Of a stretch of DNA of 64,000 bases, positions 27,101 to 34,625 are shown in pieces. The notes beneath the pieces were generated by a model. That model had not been told where the DNA came from. It made no database searches and saw only the letters and a list, made by a program, of their open reading frames with translations. This DNA is from Pelomonas sp. Root1444. GTDB taxonomy: Bacteria; Pseudomonadota; Gammaproteobacteria; Burkholderiales; Burkholderiaceae_C. The translations under genes and the position numbers were made by a program. How positions within the stretch are numbered: the stretch's first letter is position 1; each line of letters begins with the position of its first letter. Location: positions 689,306-753,305 of the forward strand of contig NZ_LMFP01000003.1 in NCBI RefSeq assembly GCF_001426885.1, given 5' to 3'.

Positions 27101-27197
27101 GGCGTCTTCCGTTCAATAGGGTGGGCAGACTCTACCGAGCCGCAACACCTTCCCCATGCGGCTTGTGACGAAGCGGCGGATGGGCGGGATGGGCGGT

Positions 27198-28505
27198 TCA
27201 GACGCGTTGACGGCCCGCCACGTAGCAGGCGGCGAGGTTGCGCTCGTCGGCCAGCGTCATCCAGGCGAACACGCGCTCATGCAACTCGCGGGCGACGGCG
27301 TCGCGCGCTTCGGCGACGGGGCCGCGGGCCCAGTCCCACACGCAGAGGTCCGCCACCTGGCCGACCGACAGACCGCCGATCTCGCCGCCCAGCTGCAGCG
27401 CCTCGGCCGCGCCGCGCGTGGCCGCATGCAGCGCGCACCAGGCCGTCAGCCGCTCGCCGCGCAGGGCCTGCACCTTGTACGCGTCCAGCATGTTGCGCGG
27501 CAGGCTCAGCGTCGTGCCGCCACCCACGTCGGAGGCCAGGCTGACGTTGAAGGCCGCGCCCGGCCAATCGAACAGGCCGCTGCCGAGGAAAAGGTTGCTC
27601 GACGGGCAGTGCGCCACCTGGGCGCCGCGGTCGGTGACAACGACACGGTCGTGCGGATCGAGGTAGATGCCGTGGGCCAGCACCGAGCGTTCGTGCACCA
27701 GGCCGACGCTGTCGTAGACGTCCAGGTAGCTGCGCGCCTGCGGGAACAACTCCCCCACCCACGCCACCTCGGCGCGGTTCTCGGCGACGTGCGTCTGCAT
27801 GTAGAGGCTGGCATCGGCCCGGCACAGCGCGCCGGCCATGGCCAGTTGCTCGGGCGTGCTGGTCGGTGCGAAGCGCACGGTCACGGCATAGGCCAGGCGG
27901 TCACGGCCATGGAAGCGGCCGATCAGATCGATGCAGTCCTGCTCGGCCTGTACGACGTCGTCCCGCAGGCCGTCGGGCGCGTGCCGGTCCATCAGCACCT
28001 TGCCGGTAATGAGCCGCATGCCGCGCGCGGCGGCGCTGTCGAACAGCGCCTCGGCCGAGACCTTGTGCACCGTCGCGAAGACGACCGCCGCAGTCGTGCC
28101 GCTGGCCAGCAGCGCGTCGAGGAACACCTCGGCCCCCGCACGACTGCGGACCGGGTCGGCAAACGCGCATTCGCTCGGGAAGGTGTAGCGCTTCAGCCAA
28201 TCCAGCAGCTCGGTGCCGTAGGAGCCAATGACCTCCAGCTGCGGGCAGTGCACATGGGTGTCGATGAAGCCCGGCAGCACCAACTGGCCGGCATGGTCCT
28301 TGCGCGCCCAGCTGTCGTCGGGCTCGTGCGCCTGGCGGCCGACGATGCGGCCGTCCTCGATCAGCAGCCAGTGGTCGCGGTCGAAACGCACCGCTGGCGA
28401 TTCGGTGTCGCCCCAGCTTGGGGCGGCCGTGAAGTCCAGCAAATCGCCCCGCAAGGCCCAGCGGCGCGGGCCGGCATCGAATTTTTTCTGGTTAGTAAAA
28501 CTCAT
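27198..28505 (-). CDS. guaD: Guanine deaminase
   Basis: 435 residues of the amidohydrolase superfamily. Zinc ligands are visible in DTHVHCPQ, in THVAEN, in the following HGIYL and in SDVGGGT. The enzyme converts guanine to xanthine, which the divergent xdhAB oxidises. The ATG at 28505 has no clear ribosome-binding site. Only 39 bases separate it from xdhA, so both promoters must share that space or reach into the coding sequence. Confidence 0.93.
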   Translation of the reverse strand: MSFTNQKKFDAGPRRWALRGDLLDFTAAPSWGDTESPAVRFDRDHWLLIEDGRIVGRQAHEPDDSWARKDHAGQLVLPGFIDTHVHCPQLEVIGSYGTELLDWLKRYTFPSECAFADPVRSRAGAEVFLDALLASGTTAAVVFATVHKVSAEALFDSAAARGMRLITGKVLMDRHAPDGLRDDVVQAEQDCIDLIGRFHGRDRLAYAVTVRFAPTSTPEQLAMAGALCRADASLYMQTHVAENRAEVAWVGELFPQARSYLDVYDSVGLVHERSVLAHGIYLDPHDRVVVTDRGAQVAHCPSSNLFLGSGLFDWPGAAFNVSLASDVGGGTTLSLPRNMLDAYKVQALRGERLTAWCALHAATRGAAEALQLGGEIGGLSVGQVADLCVWDWARGPVAEARDAVARELHERVFAWMTLADERNLAACYVAGRQRV

Positions 28506-28544
28506 ATGGCAATTCTGAGGCAACGCCCGACAATCGAGGCCAGC

Positions 28545-30035
28545 ATGAATACCCGACAAAACGTTCGCCCTGTGCGCTTCTTCCACCGCGGCGAGGTCGT
28601 CGAGGTGGCCGACCTCGCGCCGACCACCACGGTCTTGCAATTTCTGCGCGAGCACGCCGGCTGCACCGGCACCAAGGAAGGCTGTGCCGAGGGCGACTGC
28701 GGCGCCTGCACTGTCATCCAGGGCGAACTGGATGCCCAAGGCCGGCTGCAATTGCGCAACGTCAATGCCTGTACGCAGTTCCTGCCAACGCTGGACGGCC
28801 GCGCGTTGCTGACCGTGGAAGACCTGGGCGGCCCGGAGCGGCTCAACCCCGCCCAGCAGGCGCTGGTGGACTGCCATGGCTCCCAGTGCGGCTTCTGCAC
28901 CCCCGGCTTCGTCATGAGCCTGACGGCCTGCTACGAACAGCACCAGGCCGCCGGCACCACGCCGACGCGCCAGCAACTGGCCGACGCGCTGGCCGGCAAC
29001 CTGTGCCGTTGCACCGGCTACCGACCGATCCTCGACGCTGGCGAGCGCATGTTCCAGGCGCCCGCCCGGTGCATCGACCGCGAACCGATCGCCCAGGCGC
29101 TGCAAGCCCTGGCCGCCGATGAGCCGCTGGCGTACGGCCCGGCTGGCGCGCGCTTCCATGCACCGCAGAGCCTGCCGGACCTGGCCCTGCTGCGCGAGGC
29201 CTATCCGCAGGCCACGCTGCTGGCGGGCTCCACCGACGTGGGCCTGTGGGTCAACAAGCAGTTCCGCGATCTGGGCGACGTCATCTACACCGGCCGCGTC
29301 GCGGCACTGCGCGAGATCCGCACGGAGAACGGCAGCCTGTGGATCGGCGCCGCGGCCTCGCTGGAGGACAGCTGGGCGGCGCTGACCGCTGCCGTGCCGC
29401 GCCTGCGCGAGCTGTGGCTGCGCTTCGCGTCGCCGCCAGTGCGCCATGCCGGCACGCTGGGCGGCAACATCGCCAACGGCTCGCCCATCGGCGACGGCGC
29501 ACCGGCGCTGATGGCGCTGGGTGCCGACGTCGTCCTGCGCAAGGGCGCGCAGCAGCGCCGCCTGCCGCTGCAGGACTTCTATCTCGACTACATGAAGAAG
29601 GACCTGCAGCCCGGCGAGTTCATCGAGGCGCTGCAGGTGCCGCTGCCGTCCGCCGGCTGGCGCTTCAGCGCGCACAAGATCGCCAAGCGCCATGACAGCG
29701 ACATCTCGGCCGTCTGCGCCGTGCTGGCGCTGCAGGTCGACGCCGACGGCACGGTTCGCGAGGCCCGCTTTGCCTTCGGTGGCATGGCCGCCATCGTCAA
29801 GCGCGCCGCCGCCGCGGAAGCGACCGTCGTCGGCCAGCCCTGGACCGAAGCCGCCGCCCGGGCCGCCGCGGCCGCGCTGCCGCAGGACTTCCAGCCGATG
29901 ACCGACATGCGCGCCTCGGCCGGCTACCGGCTCAAGGTCGCGCAGAACCTGTTCACCAAGCTGTGGCTGGAGACCGGCGGCGCGCAGGCCGCGCCCCTCG
30001 GCATCTGGCCCTCGATGCAGGAGGTGGCGGCATGA
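28545..30035 (+). CDS. xdhA: Xanthine dehydrogenase small subunit (2Fe-2S and FAD)
   Basis: 496 residues. The first [2Fe-2S] cluster site is CTGTKEGCAEGDCGACTV, the second CHGSQCGFCTPGF with NLCRCTGYRP. The FAD domain follows from about 190 (TLLAGSTDVGLWVNKQFR). It passes electrons from the molybdenum subunit to NAD+. The ATG at 28545 has GAGG 5 bases upstream; a longer in-frame upstream extension overlaps guaD and is not real. Its stop overlaps the xdhB start (ATGA). Confidence 0.96.
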   Translation: MNTRQNVRPVRFFHRGEVVEVADLAPTTTVLQFLREHAGCTGTKEGCAEGDCGACTVIQGELDAQGRLQLRNVNACTQFLPTLDGRALLTVEDLGGPERLNPAQQALVDCHGSQCGFCTPGFVMSLTACYEQHQAAGTTPTRQQLADALAGNLCRCTGYRPILDAGERMFQAPARCIDREPIAQALQALAADEPLAYGPAGARFHAPQSLPDLALLREAYPQATLLAGSTDVGLWVNKQFRDLGDVIYTGRVAALREIRTENGSLWIGAAASLEDSWAALTAAVPRLRELWLRFASPPVRHAGTLGGNIANGSPIGDGAPALMALGADVVLRKGAQQRRLPLQDFYLDYMKKDLQPGEFIEALQVPLPSAGWRFSAHKIAKRHDSDISAVCAVLALQVDADGTVREARFAFGGMAAIVKRAAAAEATVVGQPWTEAAARAAAAALPQDFQPMTDMRASAGYRLKVAQNLFTKLWLETGGAQAAPLGIWPSMQEVAA

Positions 30036-32350
30036 ACAAGCCCGAAACCCTGCCCGTCGCGCAACCGGTCGTCGGCACGTCGATGCCGCATGAATCGGCC
30101 CACCTGCACGTCAGCGGCGCGGCGCCCTACATCGACGACCTGCCCGAGCCCGCCGGCACGCTGCACGCGGCGCTGGGCCTGTCGCCCGTCGCGCACGGCA
30201 GGCTGCTGGGCGTGGATCTCGACCGCATCCGCCGGCAGCCGGGCGTCGTCGCCGTGCTCACCGCTGCCGACATTGCCGGCGAGAACAACTGCGGCCCACT
30301 GCTGCATGACGACCCCATCCTGGCCGCGGAGGTGTTGAGCTACGTCGGCCAGCCCGTGTTCGCCGTCATCGCGACGGACCGCGAACTGGCCCGCCGTGCG
30401 GCGTCGCTGGCCCAGCAGGTCATCCACGCCGAACCGCTGCCACCGGTGCTGACGGCGCTGCAAGCGCATGCCGCCGGCCAGTACGTGCTGCCGCCCATGC
30501 ACCTGACCCGCGGCGAACCGGCCGAGCAGCTCGCTGCCGCGCCACACCGCCTGCAGGGCAGCTGGAGCCTGGGCGGTCAGGAGCAGTTCTACCTGGAAGG
30601 GCAGATCAGCCTCGCGGTGCCGCAGGAAGGCGGCGAAGGCCTGCTGGTGCACTGCTCGACCCAGCACCCGAGCGAGATGCTGCAGCTCGTCGCGCATGCC
30701 CTCGGCTGGCAGTCCCACCGCGTCGCCGTGCAGTGCCGGCGCATGGGCGGCGGCTTCGGCGGCAAGGAGTCGCAATCGGCGCTGTTCGCCTGCGTCGCGT
30801 CCATCGCCGCGCTGAGGCTGAAGAAGCCGGTCAAGCTGCGCGTCGACCGCGACGACGACTTCCTCATCACCGGCCGCCGCCACGGCTTCGACTATCGCTG
30901 GGATGTCGGCTTCGACGACGAGGGCCGCATGCTGGCGGTCGACGTGGAGCTGGTCGCCAACGCCGGCCACAGCGCCGACCTGTCCGCACCGGTCATGGCC
31001 CGCGCGCTGTGCCACTTCGACAACGCCTACTGGCTGCCGCATGTCGCCATGCACGGCTACTGCGCCCGCACGAACACGCAGAGCAACACCGCCTTCCGCG
31101 GCTTCGGCGGGCCGCAGGGCGCCATCGCCATCGAGATGATCCTGGACGGCGTCGCGCGTCGGCTGGGGCTCGATCCGGCCGAGGTCCGCCAACGCAACTT
31201 CTACGTGGCCGGGCAGGACACGACGCCCTACGGCCAGCAGGTCGAGGAGCTGCATGCCCAGCCGCTGACGGCCCAGCTGCTGGCCAGCAGCCGCTACAAG
31301 CAGCGCCGCGCCGAGATCGACGCCTTCAACGCGGCCAGCCCGGTACTGAAAAAGGGCCTGGCCTTCACGCCGGTCAAGTTCGGCATCTCGTTCAATGTGG
31401 CCCACCTGAACCAGGCCGGCGCGCTGGTGCATGTCTACACCGACGGCTCGGTGCTGGTGAACCACGGCGGCACGGAGATGGGCCAGGGGTTGAACACCAA
31501 GGTCGCGCAGGTCGTCGCGCACGAGCTGGGCCTGCCCTTGAGCAGCGTGCGCTGCTCGGCCACCGACACGAGCAAGGTCGCCAACACCTCGGCCACCGCC
31601 GCGTCGACCGGCAGCGACCTGAACGGCAAGGCCGCACAGGACGCCGCACGCAAGATCAAGGCGCGGCTCGCGGCCTTCGCGGCCGAACGCTTCGGCTGCG
31701 CGCCCGAGTTCATCACCTTCGCGGATGGCCAGGTCGGCGGCGGCGGTCAGAGCGTCGCCTTCTGCGAGCTCGTCGCCGCGGCCTACCTGCAGCGCATCCA
31801 GCTCTGGAGCGACGGCTTCTACGCCACGCCCGGCCTGCACTGGGACCGCGCCAAGCTGCAAGGCCACCCGTTCTACTACTACGCCTGGGGCGGCGCCGTC
31901 TGCGAGGCCCTGGTGGACACGCTGACCGGCGAGAGCCGCATCACCCGCGCCGATCTGCTGCACGATGTGGGCACCAGCCTGAACCCCGCCATCGACATCG
32001 GCCAGATCGAAGGCGGCTTCATCCAGGGCATGGGCTGGCTGACGATGGAGGAGCTGGTGTGGCATCCGGTGACGGGCCTGCTGACGACGCATGCGCCCAG
32101 CACCTACAAGATCCCCACCGCCAACGACTGCCCGCCCGAGCTGCGTGTCGAGCTGTTCGGCGTGGCCAATGCCAGCCAGACCATCCACCGCAGCAAGGCC
32201 GTCGGCGAGCCGCCGCTGCTGCTGGGCTTCGCGGCACTGCTGGCGATCAAGGACGCCTGCGCGGCCTGCGGGCCGGAGCGCTGCGACCCACCGCTGCGCG
32301 CGCCGGCCACGGCCGAGGCGGTGCTGAGCGCCATCGAGGCGGTCCAATGA
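30032..32350 (+). CDS. xdhB: Xanthine dehydrogenase molybdopterin-binding subunit
   Basis: 772 residues. Molybdopterin-binding motifs are present: GGFGGKESQS, AFRGFGGPQG, GGTEMGQGLNTKV and the catalytic glutamate region KAVGEPPLLLG near the C-terminus. It oxidises hypoxanthine and xanthine to urate. It is coupled to xdhA by ATGA and to the next gene by ATGA. The chaperone gene xdhC, which usually follows for cofactor sulfuration, is absent at this position. Confidence 0.97.
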   Translation: MNKPETLPVAQPVVGTSMPHESAHLHVSGAAPYIDDLPEPAGTLHAALGLSPVAHGRLLGVDLDRIRRQPGVVAVLTAADIAGENNCGPLLHDDPILAAEVLSYVGQPVFAVIATDRELARRAASLAQQVIHAEPLPPVLTALQAHAAGQYVLPPMHLTRGEPAEQLAAAPHRLQGSWSLGGQEQFYLEGQISLAVPQEGGEGLLVHCSTQHPSEMLQLVAHALGWQSHRVAVQCRRMGGGFGGKESQSALFACVASIAALRLKKPVKLRVDRDDDFLITGRRHGFDYRWDVGFDDEGRMLAVDVELVANAGHSADLSAPVMARALCHFDNAYWLPHVAMHGYCARTNTQSNTAFRGFGGPQGAIAIEMILDGVARRLGLDPAEVRQRNFYVAGQDTTPYGQQVEELHAQPLTAQLLASSRYKQRRAEIDAFNAASPVLKKGLAFTPVKFGISFNVAHLNQAGALVHVYTDGSVLVNHGGTEMGQGLNTKVAQVVAHELGLPLSSVRCSATDTSKVANTSATAASTGSDLNGKAAQDAARKIKARLAAFAAERFGCAPEFITFADGQVGGGGQSVAFCELVAAAYLQRIQLWSDGFYATPGLHWDRAKLQGHPFYYYAWGGAVCEALVDTLTGESRITRADLLHDVGTSLNPAIDIGQIEGGFIQGMGWLTMEELVWHPVTGLLTTHAPSTYKIPTANDCPPELRVELFGVANASQTIHRSKAVGEPPLLLGFAALLAIKDACAACGPERCDPPLRAPATAEAVLSAIEAVQ

Positions 32351-32925
32351 AACTCGCCGCGCTCGGCCTGCTGCTGGCGCTGGCCGGCTGTGCCACCACC
32401 AGCACCGGGCTGAGGGCGCCGGAGATCATTAGCGTCGACGCCTGGGGCGGCAGCACGGTCGCGTCCAGCATGCCGCCGCAGCGCATTGACCACATCACGC
32501 TGCACCACCAGGGCGAGGTCTGGAAGGAAGGCACCGACGTCCAGGCCTACCTGCGCCGGCTGCAGCAGTGGTCGCGGCTGACCAAGCGCTGGGCCGACAT
32601 CCCCTACCACTACGTTATCGCGCCCGATGGCCGCATCTACGCCGCGCGCCCGCTCACGCAGGCGGGCGACACCAACACCGAGTACGACCCGCGCGGCCAT
32701 GCGCTGGTCATGCTGGTCGGCAATTTCGAGGAGCAGCAGCCCACGGCCGCGCAGCTCCATGCCGCCGTCGCGCTGACCGCCTGGCTGGCGCGCGAGCACA
32801 AGCTCGGTCTCGACGCGATTGCCAGCCACAAGGACCACAGCGCACAGACGGTCTGCCCGGGCAAGAACCTCTACGCCTACCTGGCATCGGGCTGGTTCAA
32901 GGCCGAAGTGGCCAAGCGGCTCTGA
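32347..32925 (+). CDS. N-acetylmuramoyl-L-alanine amidase lipoprotein (amidase_2/PGRP)
   Basis: 192 residues. The N-terminus LLLALAGCATT has a lipobox, so the protein is probably a lipoprotein. The amidase_2 fold is shown by IDHITLHHQG and by SHKDHSAQTVCPG, which carry the zinc-binding histidines and cysteine. It would cleave the amide between MurNAc and the stem peptide, or bind peptidoglycan. It is tied to xdhB by a 4-base overlap, although no metabolic link is obvious. It abuts the convergent regulator with no spacer. Confidence 0.85.
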   Translation: MKLAALGLLLALAGCATTSTGLRAPEIISVDAWGGSTVASSMPPQRIDHITLHHQGEVWKEGTDVQAYLRRLQQWSRLTKRWADIPYHYVIAPDGRIYAARPLTQAGDTNTEYDPRGHALVMLVGNFEEQQPTAAQLHAAVALTAWLAREHKLGLDAIASHKDHSAQTVCPGKNLYAYLASGWFKAEVAKRL

Positions 32926-33555
32926 TCAGCGGGCCTTCTGCGTCGCGATGACGACGGCCTGGGTGCGCGAGTTGACGCCCAGTGCCTTCAACACCGCCGC
33001 GACATGGTCCTTCACCGTGTCGACGCTGACACCCAGCTCCCGCGCGATGAGCTTGTTGGACAGGCCCTGGGTCAGCAGATGCAGCACATGCTTCTGGCGC
33101 GGCGTCAGCGGCAGTTCGGCCCAGTCCGGCAGCACCGGGGCGGCCGATGCGGCGGTGGGTGCCTCCTCGGCGCGCGGCTTCAGCGGCGGCACATAGGTGC
33201 CGCCGGCCAGCACGAGTTGCAGGGCCTGCACCAGCATGTTGAGGTCGCTGCGCTCGGGCACATAGCCCATGGCACCCGCGCCGATGGCCTGCAGCGCGTC
33301 CTCGGTCTCGTCGCTGCCTGAAATGACCACGACGGGCAGCATCAGGTGCTCGCGGTGGATCTGCTGCAGCAGCTCGAAACCGCCGTCCACGCGCAGGTCC
33401 AGCAGCACGAGGCGGGGCAGGCCTTGGGCCAGCGCGGCGCGCGCCGCGGCCGTGGTATCGACACCCTGCACCTGGGCGCCGGCGAAATGCTGCTCGACCA
33501 GCCCGGTGAGCGCAGCGCGCACCATCGGAAACGCATCGACCAGCAAGACCTTCAT
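32926..33555 (-). CDS. LuxR/NarL-family response regulator with degenerate receiver
   Basis: 209 residues. Receiver-like domain (1-120) and C-terminal LuxR helix-turn-helix (LTPRQKHVLHLLTQGLSNKLIARELGVSVDTVKDHVAAVLKAL region, about 145-205). The phospho-acceptor aspartate is kept (LVLLDLRVDG), but the N-terminal acidic pair is VDAF instead of DD and the conserved lysine position reads GYVPE. Normal phosphorylation control is doubtful. No partner kinase is nearby. The ATG at 33555 has GGGAG upstream. Confidence 0.85.
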   Translation of the reverse strand: MKVLLVDAFPMVRAALTGLVEQHFAGAQVQGVDTTAAARAALAQGLPRLVLLDLRVDGGFELLQQIHREHLMLPVVVISGSDETEDALQAIGAGAMGYVPERSDLNMLVQALQLVLAGGTYVPPLKPRAEEAPTAASAAPVLPDWAELPLTPRQKHVLHLLTQGLSNKLIARELGVSVDTVKDHVAAVLKALGVNSRTQAVVIATQKAR

Positions 33556-33586
33556 CACCCCACTCCCTTTGTGGCGCGGATGATAG

Positions 33587-34207
33587 TCAACGCAGTGCCG
33601 CGGCCAGCAGGGGTTTGGCCCAGGCCGGGACGCTGCGCAGCGGCGCATGCGCGACGACACGGCCGGCCTGCATCTGCAGCAGCAGCACCGGCTGCGGCCG
33701 GCGGCCCTGGCGCGGGTCGGCTTCGAAGCTGTTGTCGTAGACGTGCAGGCTGGCCAGGTGCGGCATCAGCTTGACGAGGTTGGCGCGGCTGGCGTCGAAG
33801 CGCTCGCGCACCTTGGCTTCCGGGATGTCATGACCACCCGCGGCCACGCGTGCCTGGATGCGGCGCAGGTGCAGCTCCGGCGTTGCCAGGCCGGCGTACC
33901 AGACGTGAACCTCGGCACCGTCACGCGCGCCGTCCAGCAGCAGCCGGGTCATGCTCGTGCCGCCCAGCGTCGTCTCCAAGGCATACGTCAGCCCTTCGGC
34001 CAGCGCGCGGTCCACGCCTCGGCGGCCCAGCGTCCAGGCCAGGCCGTTGGCCTGTTCGGCGGACAGGCCGGGTTGCTGCTCGCGCAGGCGAGCGGCGGCG
34101 ATGTCGGGATTGAAAAACTCGGCGCCGTTGGCCTGGATGGCCGCGCCGCCCAGCGAACTCTTGCCGGCACCGTTGACGCCGGCCAAGACAAAGAGACGGG
34201 CAGGCAA
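33587..34207 (-). CDS. Zeta-toxin-like kinase
   Basis: 206 residues. A Walker A loop GVNGAGKSS at residues 10-18 and the following FFNPDIAAARL and ALETTLGG match the zeta/PezT kinase fold, which phosphorylates UDP-N-acetylglucosamine-type substrates in known members. It starts 3 bases after the stop of a Phd/YefM-type antitoxin gene, so the two form an antitoxin-first operon. Classical zeta toxins pair with epsilon or PezA, so this pairing is unusual. Some chromosomal members are housekeeping kinases. Confidence 0.75.
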   Translation of the reverse strand: MPARLFVLAGVNGAGKSSLGGAAIQANGAEFFNPDIAAARLREQQPGLSAEQANGLAWTLGRRGVDRALAEGLTYALETTLGGTSMTRLLLDGARDGAEVHVWYAGLATPELHLRRIQARVAAGGHDIPEAKVRERFDASRANLVKLMPHLASLHVYDNSFEADPRQGRRPQPVLLLQMQAGRVVAHAPLRSVPAWAKPLLAAALR

Positions 34208-34210
34208 GGC

Positions 34211-34558
34211 TCAGGCGGCCTTGCGACGGGAAGGTTTGGCGGCTTTGGCTGCGACGGCGCCAAGGGCCTCGGGCGCCATTGCGAAAGCGTCGGCCAGCGC
34301 GTTGCCCTGCCCTTGCATGCGCGCCAGCATCGCGTCGAACTCGCCGCCCAGGGCGCCCAGGTCGGGCTCGGCGGCGCGCTGCATCTCGCGGTAGCGCTCC
34401 ACCGACATCAACACATAGGCCGGCTGGTCATGCTTGGTGATCAGCACTGCGCCATGCGCCGCCACCGTGCGGCCGACCTTCTGGATGCCGGCGACCAGTT
34501 GGGTGGCGGACACGCTGGGCAGCTGGTCTGCAATGGCTTGTTCGAGGACGGCGGACAT
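34211..34558 (-). CDS. Phd/YefM-type antitoxin
   Basis: 115 residues. The N-terminal half (SVSATQLVAGIQKVGRTVAAHGAVLITKHDQPAYVLMSVERYREM) is a Phd/YefM fold, usually DNA-binding and autoregulatory. The basic tail AAKAAKPSRRKAA is extra. The ATG at 34558 has CTGGAG upstream. The 67-base AT-rich region before it is the likely promoter and operator. It should neutralise the zeta-like partner and repress the operon, by analogy. Confidence 0.78.
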   Translation of the reverse strand: MSAVLEQAIADQLPSVSATQLVAGIQKVGRTVAAHGAVLITKHDQPAYVLMSVERYREMQRAAEPDLGALGGEFDAMLARMQGQGNALADAFAMAPEALGAVAAKAAKPSRRKAA

Positions 34559-34625
34559 GGCTATCTCCAGTAATTTATGTATTTTGCCATTTTTCAGGAA
34601 AACACATGAACCCCATGCCGCCAGA

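Noticed and set aside
27156-28544. In-frame N-terminal extension of xdhA
   Set aside because: It would overlap guaD entirely; the ATG at 28545 has a ribosome site and gives the standard XdhA N-terminus.
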